In this document: positions 9,364 through 17,575 of the stretch, in pieces
Layout: each line of letters starts with the position of its first letter
Position numbering within the stretch: position 1 is the first letter of the stretch
From: Algoriphagus litoralis
Lineage (GTDB): Bacteria; Bacteroidota; Bacteroidia; Cytophagales; Cyclobacteriaceae
NCBI RefSeq assembly: GCF_003259255.1
Contig: NZ_QGOL01000006.1
Coordinates: 248,001-312,000, forward strand
Direction of reading: 5' to 3'
Length of the DNA: 64,000 nucleotides
The notes under the pieces: model-generated
What the model was told of the DNA's origin: nothing
Databases searched by the model: none
Seen by the model: the letters and a program-made list of their open reading frames with translations, nothing else
Program-made: the position numbers and the translations under genes

Positions 9364-10698
9364 ATGAAACTTTCATTTCCACATCCCTTGATCATTTTAC
9401 TCGGTTTTATTACTCTGTCGGCATTGGCCACTTTGGTGATCCCGTCCGGAAGTTTCGACCGGGTTTTGGATGAGGATACAGGTAGAGAGATTGTGATCCC
9501 TGGGAGTTTTAAGACCATCGAAGATGTCAATCCCAGTTTTTGGGAGGTGTTAAAAGTTATACCGGAAGGGTTTGTTGCAGGTGCAGACATCATTGTCCTG
9601 ATATTGATTTTGGGAGGGGCATTTTACATAGTAGAAAAAACCGGAGCGCTTCAGGCTGGAATTGAGGCTTTGATTTACCGCTTCCGCTCTTCGAAATTCC
9701 TGCTTTTTTACATTTTAGGGATCGTTTTTGCTATGGGAGGTGCTTCCATATCCATGCAGGAAGAACTGATTCCCATGGTTCCGGTCTTTGTTATTTTGGC
9801 CACCAAACTGAATTATGATCTTCGATCCATCATTGCTATCACGTTAGGGTCTTCCTTGGTCGGTTCGGCATTTTCACCGATCAATCCTTTTGTCGGTCTT
9901 TTAGCACAAAATATTGCAGAAGTTCCCCTCTTTTCGGGTGTGGTATTTCGGAGCACGGCATTCGTTTTTGCACTTTTACTCTGGATTACCTACCATGTCC
10001 GTGCAGGTAAATCAAAGCTACCTGACCAGGAAGTCTCCGAGTTGAAGCCCAGTCCTCTGTCGCTGAGAAATGCATCCATCCTATTTATTTCCTTTGGAGG
10101 TATCGGCGTTATGATATATGGTATTACAGCATTTGACTGGGGCTATATTGAAATGTCCGCCTTGTTTTTTCTGATAGGGATAGTTTGTGGATTGGTGGGG
10201 GGTATGGGATTGAATGGAACAGCAAGAACCTATGTGGCGGGATTTGGCGAAATGATTTTTGCAGGAATGATTGTAGGTTTGGCGAGAAGCGTCTATTTGA
10301 TTTTAGAAAAAGGAGAAATTATCGACCCGCTGATACAGGCACTCTTCTCTCCGCTAGAATCACTTCCAGAAGCCTTGGCCGTCGCAGGAATGTTTGTCAG
10401 TCAGGCGCTGGTTCATATTCCCGTGCCCAGCACCTCAGGACAGGCTGTTTTGACGATTCCCTTGACTGCACCGCTGTCTGATCTGATCGGTCTCAGTCGT
10501 GATGTAGCTGTGCTGGCATTCCAATATCCGGCAGGACTGATGGATCTGCTTACTCCGACCAATGGTGGAATGATGGCAATAATCGCAAGTGCGGGAATCA
10601 GCTATAAGGACTGGATTTCTTACATTTGGAAAAGCTGGCTCTTCATTGCCTTAATCGCACTCGCAGGCTGTTTCCTCGGAATTCTTTTATTCAAATAA
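9364..10698 (+). CDS. YfcC/DcuC-type carboxylate carrier (C4-dicarboxylate anaerobic carrier superfamily)
   Basis: 444 residues with about 11-12 hydrophobic segments. The N-terminus (HPLIILLGFITLSALATLVIPSGSFDR) is characteristic of YfcC-like proteins, as are FAMGGASISMQEELIPMVP and GSSLVGSAFSPINPF. The C-terminal half has the matching re-entrant motif VHIPVPSTSGQAVLTIPLTAP followed by AFQYPAGLMDLLTPTNGGMMAI. Relatives move dicarboxylates, amino acids or peptides across the inner membrane; the substrate here is unknown. Its place between a periplasm-facing hydrolase and two metabolic genes suggests uptake of a hydrolysis product. Confidence 0.85.
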   Translation: MKLSFPHPLIILLGFITLSALATLVIPSGSFDRVLDEDTGREIVIPGSFKTIEDVNPSFWEVLKVIPEGFVAGADIIVLILILGGAFYIVEKTGALQAGIEALIYRFRSSKFLLFYILGIVFAMGGASISMQEELIPMVPVFVILATKLNYDLRSIIAITLGSSLVGSAFSPINPFVGLLAQNIAEVPLFSGVVFRSTAFVFALLLWITYHVRAGKSKLPDQEVSELKPSPLSLRNASILFISFGGIGVMIYGITAFDWGYIEMSALFFLIGIVCGLVGGMGLNGTARTYVAGFGEMIFAGMIVGLARSVYLILEKGEIIDPLIQALFSPLESLPEALAVAGMFVSQALVHIPVPSTSGQAVLTIPLTAPLSDLIGLSRDVAVLAFQYPAGLMDLLTPTNGGMMAIIASAGISYKDWISYIWKSWLFIALIALAGCFLGILLFK

Positions 10699-10718
10699 TA
10701 CTAAAACCTATCTAACCA

Positions 10719-11738
10719 ATGCAAATCAACGATCACAATCCCCTTCTTCCCTATCAGCCAGCCTCTGATCGATACAGTCAGATGAAGTATCGCTACTGCG
10801 GAAAAAGCGGACTTCAACTGCCTGAAATCAGCTTGGGTCTATGGCATAATTTCGGCCATAATGCCGACATGACATTGGGTAGAAAAATCCTGAGAAGGGC
10901 TTTTGATCTAGGTATTTGTCATTTTGACTTGGCGAATAATTATGGTCCTCCATTTGGCTCAGCAGAGGAGAATTTTGGTCGAATCCTTAAAAAAGATTTT
11001 CTCCCCTACCGAGATGAATTGCTGATCTCCAGCAAAGCAGGTTGGGATATGTGGCCGGGTCCTTATGGGAACTTTGGCTCAAGAAAATACCTCATCGCCA
11101 GCTGTGACCAAAGCCTAAAGCGAATGGGACTGGATTATGTCGATATTTTCTACCATCACAGACCCGATCCCAATACGCCACTGGAAGAAACTATGGGCGC
11201 TTTGGATCAACTCGTACGGCAGGGCAAGGCGCTCTATGTGGGAATTTCTCAATACAGTGCCGAAGACACAGCCAAAGCTTATGACATTTTGAAGTCCCTC
11301 GGAACTCCCCTCCTCATCCACCAGCCTCGCTACAGCATGATTGACCGCTGGGTGGAAAATGGACTGATGGATGTTTTGGGTGAAAAAGGAATAGGAAGCA
11401 TTGCTTTTTCACCATTGGAGCAGGGAATGCTTACCGATAAATACCTCAAAGGAATCCCGGCCGACTCCCGTGCTGCCAAAGACGGACGCTATCTGAAACC
11501 TGAATCACTTGCTCCCGAAAAGTTGGAAATGATCAGCAAATTGAATGAGATCGCGCTAAAAAGGGGGCAATCCTTAGCCCAAATGGCCATTGCTTGGCTG
11601 CTGAAAGATCCACGGATCACTTCTGTCCTGATCGGTGTATCCAAACCCGAGCAACTGGATGATAACGTGGCTGCTGTTGCAAATTCCACATTCACGTCTG
11701 ACGAAATCACACAGATCAAAACCATCTTGCGGGCCTAA
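10719..11738 (+). CDS. Aldo/keto reductase, YghZ (L-glyceraldehyde 3-phosphate reductase) type
   Basis: 339-residue NADPH-dependent (alpha/beta)8 barrel. The catalytic tetrad is visible: Asp and Tyr in FDLANNYGPPFGSAEENFG, Lys in ISSKAGWDM, His in YHHRPDPNTP. The GSAEENFG and WDMWPGPYG features are those of the YghZ/Gpr branch, which also resembles potassium-channel beta subunits. C-terminal cofactor-binding motif: SVLIGVSKPEQLDDN. Its last base overlaps the first base of the following MFS gene (TAATG), so translation is coupled. The physiological substrate is not predictable. Confidence 0.9.
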   Translation: MQINDHNPLLPYQPASDRYSQMKYRYCGKSGLQLPEISLGLWHNFGHNADMTLGRKILRRAFDLGICHFDLANNYGPPFGSAEENFGRILKKDFLPYRDELLISSKAGWDMWPGPYGNFGSRKYLIASCDQSLKRMGLDYVDIFYHHRPDPNTPLEETMGALDQLVRQGKALYVGISQYSAEDTAKAYDILKSLGTPLLIHQPRYSMIDRWVENGLMDVLGEKGIGSIAFSPLEQGMLTDKYLKGIPADSRAAKDGRYLKPESLAPEKLEMISKLNEIALKRGQSLAQMAIAWLLKDPRITSVLIGVSKPEQLDDNVAAVANSTFTSDEITQIKTILRA

Positions 11739-12907
11739 TGCCACAAAAATTATCCTCACGAAGTGCCCTGATTTTGATTGTAATCGCTCAATTTCTGGGC
11801 ACTTCGCTTTGGTTTGCAGGAAATGTAGCAGCGCCTGAGCTTGAACTAGCCCTAGGATCTACTGGCCTTACCTCATGGATTACCTCTGTAGTACAACTTG
11901 GGTTTATCATCGGCACGTTTACCTATGCCCTTGGTTCTTTTGCTGATCGATTTTCTCCTTCCAGGGTATTTTTACTCAGTGCACTATTTGCTGCCATTTT
12001 CAACCTATTAATTCCCTTGACTCCCCTGAGTCTAGTTTCGGTTTTGGGATTACGTTTTCTGGTGGGGTTCTTCCTAGCGGGAATCTATCCAGTAGGGATG
12101 AAGATTGCCGCAGATTACTTCGAAAAAGGCTTGGGTTCAGCGCTGGGATTCTTGGTCGGTGCGTTGGTCATGGGAACAGCCTTTCCATATTTACTTAAGG
12201 CTATTGGTGCTGAAATTTCCTGGGAATCAATTCTTTGGATCACTTCTGGTTTGAGTATACTCGGCGGAGTGATGGTTGGTTTGTTTGTACCTGATGGGCC
12301 ATTTCGGAAGCCTAACCCAGTTTTTGACCGCAACCTTATACCTTCCTTAGTAAAAATCAAAGCGCTTCGATCCGCAGCAGCAGGGTATTTTGGACACATG
12401 TGGGAGCTGTATACCTTTTGGGCTTTTCTCCCTCTTTTACTTTTGGATTTGAGAGGAGAAACTGAAATCACCTCAGACACTTCACTAATGACCTTTGGAA
12501 TCATTGCCATTGGCGCGCTTTCCTGTGTGATGGGAGGATTGATTTCGGGGAAACTCGGAAGCGAAAAAGTAGCACTTTTTAGCTTGGCCGGATCCGGGAT
12601 TTGCGGATTGATATTGATCCTTTTCCCAACTTTCCCCAAGGAATTAATTCTCCCATTTCTATTGCTTTGGGGCATTTTGGTCATCGCGGATTCCCCTCAG
12701 TTTTCTACTTTGGTGGCTCAAAGTGTCCCTGCAGCCTACCGGGGAACGGCACTCACTTTGGTTAATTCGATTGGGTTTGGGTTGACGATTCTCAGCATTC
12801 AATTCAGTCAATTTTTAAGCAATTTATTTAGCCCAAGGGAGTTTTTGGGTTGGTTGCTTATTGGGCCCGTTTTGGGAATTTTGGGGTTTAGGTATTTCAA
12901 GGAGTAA
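11738..12907 (+). CDS. Major facilitator superfamily transporter
   Basis: 389 residues, about 12 membrane segments. N-terminal LIVIAQFLGTSLWFAGNVAAPEL and the loop between helices 2 and 3 (GSFADRFSPSRVFLL, a variant of the MFS motif A G-x-x-x-D-R-x-G-R) support the family. It ends the five-gene unit beginning at 6900. The likely job is export or import of a metabolite handled by the operon; no substrate signature is visible. No good terminator was seen after its stop codon. Confidence 0.87.
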   Translation: MPQKLSSRSALILIVIAQFLGTSLWFAGNVAAPELELALGSTGLTSWITSVVQLGFIIGTFTYALGSFADRFSPSRVFLLSALFAAIFNLLIPLTPLSLVSVLGLRFLVGFFLAGIYPVGMKIAADYFEKGLGSALGFLVGALVMGTAFPYLLKAIGAEISWESILWITSGLSILGGVMVGLFVPDGPFRKPNPVFDRNLIPSLVKIKALRSAAAGYFGHMWELYTFWAFLPLLLLDLRGETEITSDTSLMTFGIIAIGALSCVMGGLISGKLGSEKVALFSLAGSGICGLILILFPTFPKELILPFLLLWGILVIADSPQFSTLVAQSVPAAYRGTALTLVNSIGFGLTILSIQFSQFLSNLFSPREFLGWLLIGPVLGILGFRYFKE

Positions 12908-13096
12908 TTATTTACCATGTGGAATCTTACAGGTCTCTGAATAAAAATTTTTAACCGAATCCACTTTGCCTCCCTTTTGAAGGGGAAATTTGCCAAAGGC
13001 CACCATCAAACCTTTAGCTTGTTTACTGAAGTGCAAGTCGAGCTACGCTTAGTATAAACTTCCTGAAATTCAGGCACTTGATTCAATAGCCTATCC

Positions 13097-13128
13097 AAAA
13101 AAAAGAGGCCTCTTGCGAGAACCTCTTT
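13097..13128 (-). terminator. Terminator of the 13151-13942 gene
   Basis: Minus-strand stem AAAGAGG / CCTCTTT followed by a run of eight or more T, 22 bases after the stop codon. Confidence 0.85.
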
Positions 13129-13150
13129 GCTAGCGAGTCTAACCGGACTA

Positions 13151-13942
13151 CTATCTAACTACATTTTCAAGATTGGCCAAATAGATCCATTTCTGGTCTC
13201 TGGAGTTCAGGCCTGCATTCACTGCATTTCGTTGCTCCGCCGTTTGATTCATATCCTCATACGCCTGTGCATTGAAAAACTGCACATAATCTTTGTACAG
13301 GTTAACCGTGAGATGGGTTGAGGAAGCTTCGGAACCTTGTGGAAGGGCAGCTCTGAGAAAGCTCCAATGGCCCATCATCCCCTGGTTGATTCTGCTCTGG
13401 TGAATTGGCTTAAACACTTCAATTTCCGCTTTTTCGTAATCAGAAAACTTGCCTTCTACCGCCTTCATCAAATCAAAAGATGCCAAGACTCCAGGTTTGT
13501 ATTGAAAGTTGTCATTGGTGGATGCCAATTCTTTCATATACAACCTGACTGGAGAATCTCTAAAGGCCAGCGATTGTTCAAAAATGGTCCGAACCTGTGA
13601 TTCCGACAAGTGAGGATAGGCAATTTTGGTGTATTCAATCAATGCATCTTCGTCCAGTCCATTCATCATTTTCACCGGATCATCGTAGTGAGTCACCATG
13701 ATGTATTGGTACTCTCCCTGCTCTGCTCCCGTCTGAACCTTCCAAAAATCCCATCCTTTGATTCGCTTATCATTCAAAGCCTGCCGATATACTTTCTCTG
13801 TCAAATCTTTAAATTCGATGTAATCAAAAAGCTGGTCTTTCTCCACCTTAATGAATTCGAATACCGAATACTGAGTTTGCTGGGCATGAAGTAAGCTTGT
13901 CCAAACTAACCCACAAATCAAGAATGCTAAAAACTTTCTCAT
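13151..13942 (-). CDS. Exported protein with two ferredoxin-like (dimeric alpha/beta barrel) repeats
   Basis: 263 residues with a signal peptide (MRKFLAFLICGLVWTSLLHAQ). I do not recognise a named family. The mature part seems to be two similar halves. Each begins with a strand (VFEFIKVEKDQ; LASFDLMKAVEGK), then a helix with an aromatic/charged pattern (FKDLTEKVYRQALND; IEVFKPIHQSRINQG), then a strand with Trp (GWDFWKV; GHWSFLRA), then a final strand (YQYIMVTHYDD; THLTVNLYKDY). That order fits a duplicated ferredoxin-like fold as in EthD, NIPSNAP or YciI-type proteins. Such secreted proteins are common in Bacteroidota but uncharacterised. Single-gene unit with its own terminator. Confidence 0.65.
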   Translation of the reverse strand: MRKFLAFLICGLVWTSLLHAQQTQYSVFEFIKVEKDQLFDYIEFKDLTEKVYRQALNDKRIKGWDFWKVQTGAEQGEYQYIMVTHYDDPVKMMNGLDEDALIEYTKIAYPHLSESQVRTIFEQSLAFRDSPVRLYMKELASTNDNFQYKPGVLASFDLMKAVEGKFSDYEKAEIEVFKPIHQSRINQGMMGHWSFLRAALPQGSEASSTHLTVNLYKDYVQFFNAQAYEDMNQTAEQRNAVNAGLNSRDQKWIYLANLENVVR

Positions 13943-14141
13943 GATAAATTGGGGTTTAGGGTTTATTGTGCTTCGAATAATTTAAAAAATAATTCTGTAA
14001 AAAATCAATTTTCAGAATAAAAACTTATTTCATAGATATTTCACCCAAGAAACTTCCTTTAAATAAAGTATTGACAAAAATGCAATTTTATTAACATGAT
14101 TGGGAAAAGCTTAGTATTTTGACAATCAAAACAGAAAAATA

Positions 14142-15266
14142 ATGAAGGGACTATCAAGAAGAGATTGGCTGAAAAGAACCTCCCTGGGAGGTGGTTTGGC
14201 ACTGGTTGGGGGCACTGGAATCGTATCCTCGCTGAGTGCAGAAGAGGTAAAAAAGTATAATCCCCGACCATTGGCAGGACCGATCCGACTGGGTTCCAAC
14301 GAAAATCCCTATGGCCCATCCGAGTCCATGCGAAAAGCGATGGTCGCTGCTTTTGAAAATGGATGTCGGTATCCTTGGGCATATAATGCTTCCTTGGTGA
14401 AAATGATCGCTGAGAAAGAAGGTGTCCCTGAGGATTACATCGTGCTGACAGCGGGCTCGACCGAGGGTCTAAAGGTAGCCGGAATCACTTTTGGCAGGGG
14501 TCGGGAAATCATCAGTTGCGCCCCGACATTTCTCTCCATGATGGAGTATGCAGAGCTCTGGGGCACAGAAATCAGTTGGGTTCCGCTAAACAAAGACCTG
14601 GATTTTGATCTCGATGAGATTGAAAAGCGAGTAAGCTATGAGACGGGTTTGGTATTCCTATGCAATCCGAATAACCCCACCGGTAAACTGTTGCCGGCTG
14701 ACCGAGTCAAAGATTTTTGCGAAAAAGTAAGCAAGCGGACCGTGGTATTCAGCGATGAAGCATACTATGACTACATCACCGAGCCCAATTATCCATCCAT
14801 GGTGGAACTGGTCAAAAAAGGACATGATGTAGTCGTCTCACGAACCCTATCCAAAGTATATGGACTGGCAGGGATCAGATTGGGCTATCTGGTGGCCAAA
14901 CCTGACTTGGCAAAAAAACTGAGTGACCGAGTCGTGGCAAACACAAATATTATGGCCATTGAGGCTGGAAAAGCCGCTTTGGCAGATACTGACTTTTACA
15001 AATTTGCCCTTCAGAAAAACGAAGAAGCAAAAGCGATGATCATCGAAACCTTGGATGAATTAAAACTTCCCTACCTGGAATCACATGCCAATTTTGTTTT
15101 CTTCCAATCCGGAAAAGACATCACTCAACTGAATAAAACTATGGCTGAAAAGGGATTCATCATCGGCAGACCTTTTCCTCCGCTGAATGACTGGTGCCGT
15201 ATTTCCACAGGCACCATCGAAGAAATCGCCCTCTACAACAAAGCCATCAAGGAAGTTTTGGGCTAA
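14142..15266 (+). CDS. Tat-exported histidinol-phosphate aminotransferase-like PLP enzyme
   Basis: 374-residue fold-type I aminotransferase of the HisC branch. Family marks are LGSNENPYGPS, LCNPNNPTGK, FSDEAYYDY and the PLP lysine K238 in SRTLSKVYGLAGIRLGY. What is odd is the N-terminus: LSRRDWLKRTSLGGGLALVGGTGIV is a twin-arginine signal (SRRDWLK) with a hydrophobic stretch and a cleavage-like LSA, so the cofactor-loaded enzyme is probably exported folded. It is therefore unlikely to be the biosynthetic HisC. Its last base overlaps the start of the GNAT gene (TAATG). A role in amino acid turnover outside the cytoplasm is inference. Confidence 0.85.
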   Translation: MKGLSRRDWLKRTSLGGGLALVGGTGIVSSLSAEEVKKYNPRPLAGPIRLGSNENPYGPSESMRKAMVAAFENGCRYPWAYNASLVKMIAEKEGVPEDYIVLTAGSTEGLKVAGITFGRGREIISCAPTFLSMMEYAELWGTEISWVPLNKDLDFDLDEIEKRVSYETGLVFLCNPNNPTGKLLPADRVKDFCEKVSKRTVVFSDEAYYDYITEPNYPSMVELVKKGHDVVVSRTLSKVYGLAGIRLGYLVAKPDLAKKLSDRVVANTNIMAIEAGKAALADTDFYKFALQKNEEAKAMIIETLDELKLPYLESHANFVFFQSGKDITQLNKTMAEKGFIIGRPFPPLNDWCRISTGTIEEIALYNKAIKEVLG

Positions 15267-15808
15267 TGTTGAATCAGAATATTTTGCTAGAGAATGAAAA
15301 AGTCCTGCTCAGACCAATGTCTCGGCAGGACTTTTCCATACTTCAGGAACTGACAGGAGATCCGCAGATGTGGATCTATTTCACCCATGACCTGAGCATT
15401 CCTGAGGAATTTGAAAAGTGGGCAGAGCCGCATTTCAACCGAGAGCGACTTCAATTCACAGTCATCGAAAAAGCAACGGGTAAGCTTGCAGGTGCTACGG
15501 CATTTGGTAATTTTTCGGCTCGGGATCAGCGGGTAGAAATCGGCTGGACTTGGCTGGGCAAAGCCTTTCGGGGCACCGGAATCAACCAATCCATGAAAAA
15601 GCTGATGATCGATTACTGTTTTACAGAATGGAATTTGAAACGGGTCGAAATCAAAACCGATGTTTTAAATATGCCTGCCCGAATGGCGCTGCTGAAATTT
15701 GGCGCTGTAGAGGAAGGTATCTTGAGAAGTCATACGCTGATGACTCATGGAAGGAGACGGGATACGATTTACTACAGTGTGATCGAAGGAGAATGGATGA
15801 AAAAGTAG
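15266..15808 (+). CDS. GNAT-family N-acetyltransferase (RimJ/RimL-like)
   Basis: 180 residues from ATG 15266, which overlaps the stop codon of the aminotransferase by one base; the frame is open upstream but that start would lie inside the aminotransferase. The GNAT acetyl-CoA loop is in GWTWLGKAFRGTGINQSMK (pattern Q/R-x-x-G-x-G/A replaced by R-G-T-G-I-N). Further marks are KRVEIKTDVLNMPARMALLKFGAVEEGILRSH and YYSVIEGEW, which are RimJ/L-type. The substrate may be a small amine, amino acid or a protein terminus; translational coupling to the PLP enzyme hints at a shared metabolite, although one is apparently exported and the other cytoplasmic. Confidence 0.87.
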   Translation: MLNQNILLENEKVLLRPMSRQDFSILQELTGDPQMWIYFTHDLSIPEEFEKWAEPHFNRERLQFTVIEKATGKLAGATAFGNFSARDQRVEIGWTWLGKAFRGTGINQSMKKLMIDYCFTEWNLKRVEIKTDVLNMPARMALLKFGAVEEGILRSHTLMTHGRRRDTIYYSVIEGEWMKK

Positions 15809-15928
15809 GCAGTGATCAGTTGGCAGTTTTCAGAGTGAAAAGCCAATAGTTCTGTCAATGAAAAGGGTGAAAGCAATCTTTACTATAAGTTAAAAAGATA
15901 AAGTGAGAAGGCTGAAATAGATTTCGGG

Positions 15929-17287
15929 CTAACTTGCAGAAAAAACCCGGATCCGGTCCAAATCAATCTGGTGAATGTATTGTCGGAGAATATAAAAGGT
16001 CTCCGGCACTTTGGGCACCACTTCCAACTGGTCCGGCTCAGGAAAATCAGCACTTTTCAAATACGAATACCTGCTCAGCATGCCTCCCTCAAAGTAGCAA
16101 TAGGCGTTCTCTCCCGTTTCCCGTCCGGGAAGATTTAGCATTAAGTCCCGCTTGGATTTCTTAATCATGGAGATAAACGCCTCGGCACGGGCATTGTAGG
16201 CTTCAGGACTTTCGGCACTCTTACAAGCTCCCAAGCAAGTCTGGTCTTGGATCACTTCACAGGTTACTTTTCGGAGTCCACTGAGTTTTTGGCAGAGTTG
16301 GTAAGATTCGATACCTGTTTTGAGAAAAAGATTGGCTTCTTCCGAGGAGAAAAACGTCTCCAAAGGCAGGAGATTTTTGGTCACTTTGGCCACCTGAAAT
16401 CGATAATACCCTGACCCATCCTGATACTGAAACAAGCCAAATAGCGTCTTGGGCATCTTCATAGCCGAATTGTAAGCAGGCCAAAGCCGCTTGATTTCCA
16501 GAGTTTCAAAAAGCAAAGCCATCAATTCCGAACCAGTCAACTGCCACTGAAGATCGACTACCTCAGCCTTCAGCTGCTGCTTCAACTGCGGCAAAACCTG
16601 CCCGGAAAAGTGCCCCTTGAACCGCTCGCGGATATTCAGTGCCTTGCCTACATAGATCACTTTCCCCTTGGCGTTTAGCATGTAATACACCCCGCAGGAT
16701 TCGGGGATCTGCTTGAATTTAGTAAGGGGAAAATGCGGCGGAAGAAAAGCCTCCCCCGTATTTCTTTTAAGCGAAGACAACACGACATCCTGTCGGTCTT
16801 TGATCATTCGGTCAAAAAGCAAAGCTGTCGCTTTCGCATCACCCATGGCTCGGTGACGGGCCAGAATCGGGATTTTTTGATTTTCGCAGATCCTTCCCAA
16901 GCTGTAGGAACTGAGACCTGGAAAAACCTTTCGGGAAAGCCTAACGGTGCAGAGTTTTTGGGTTGTGAGCTCTTTTCCGATTTTGAGAAAAGCCTCCCGT
17001 ATAAAGCCAAAGTCAAAATTTACCGAATGGGCAATGAAAACCCGGTCATCCAACAGTTCCCAAAGTTCATCGGATACCTCCTCAAAAGTGGGGGCATTGC
17101 GCACCATCGCATTGTCTATCCCTGTGAGTCCGGTGATGTATCCGGGAATATTCTGCTGAGGATTGATCAGCGTCTGCCATTCCTGTACAATCGATTCCCC
17201 ATCGTGGATCAAAACGGCGATCTCCGTAATCCCTCCTCCTTTGGACGAACTTCCTGTGGTCTCAATATCTACGATGGCAAATTCCAT
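15929..17287 (-). CDS. DnaQ-like 3'-5' exonuclease fused to a UvrC/Cho-type GIY-YIG endonuclease
   Basis: 452 residues. Residues 1-165 form a DEDDh exonuclease: D7-I-E9 in IVDIETTG (ExoI), AHSVNFDFGFI (ExoII) and HRAMGDAKAT (ExoIII, with His and Asp). Residues of about 195-275 are a GIY-YIG nuclease (CGVYYMLNAKGKVIYVGKALNIRERFKGHF), similar to the UvrC N-terminal half and to E. coli Cho. The remaining 170 residues carry cysteines (CQKLSGLRKVTCEVIQDQTCLGACK) as in Cho-type proteins. This fusion is known in several bacterial phyla and is expected to act in DNA repair, nicking near lesions and trimming. Single gene, convergent with the GNAT gene. Confidence 0.92.
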   Translation of the reverse strand: MEFAIVDIETTGSSSKGGGITEIAVLIHDGESIVQEWQTLINPQQNIPGYITGLTGIDNAMVRNAPTFEEVSDELWELLDDRVFIAHSVNFDFGFIREAFLKIGKELTTQKLCTVRLSRKVFPGLSSYSLGRICENQKIPILARHRAMGDAKATALLFDRMIKDRQDVVLSSLKRNTGEAFLPPHFPLTKFKQIPESCGVYYMLNAKGKVIYVGKALNIRERFKGHFSGQVLPQLKQQLKAEVVDLQWQLTGSELMALLFETLEIKRLWPAYNSAMKMPKTLFGLFQYQDGSGYYRFQVAKVTKNLLPLETFFSSEEANLFLKTGIESYQLCQKLSGLRKVTCEVIQDQTCLGACKSAESPEAYNARAEAFISMIKKSKRDLMLNLPGRETGENAYCYFEGGMLSRYSYLKSADFPEPDQLEVVPKVPETFYILRQYIHQIDLDRIRVFSAS

Positions 17288-17575
17288 GGGATAAAGTTAA
17301 TCCAAAGCTTCAGGAATTAGAAGTTCGGGACATGAATTGACGGAAGACGTTTTGGGTTAAGCGGTAAATGTTGGTAAGTGATAAGGTTAGAAAGTTGGAA
17401 AACAGTAAAGTTGGGAGACTAGGAATTTGTTGGGTTGGAAAGAAATTCGATTCCTGCTTGGAGAATTCAGGGCAACGACTCTAGGGAATTGCAAATCCCA
17501 ACCCGCGAGAGATTGCAGATAATCAGAAATCCTTATCTTCCCTACACATATAAAATGCCACCAACCTTTGATTTT
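17288..17575. other. Intergenic with decayed short repeats
   Basis: Between two divergent genes. It contains purine-rich near-repeats (GTTAGAAAGTTGGAAAAC, then AGTAAAGTTGGGAGAC, then GTTGGGTTGGAAAG) of the kind scattered in Bacteroidota intergenic DNA. A frame open from 17435 runs into the M20 gene but lacks coding character before the signal peptide. Confidence 0.5.

Noticed and set aside
12115..12684. 189-codon ORF antisense to the MFS gene
   Set aside because: A shadow of the well-supported transporter gene on the other strand, Pro/Lys-rich in the way antisense frames of hydrophobic genes usually are.
14142..15266. Biosynthetic hisC
   Set aside because: The protein has a twin-arginine signal and is not among other his genes.
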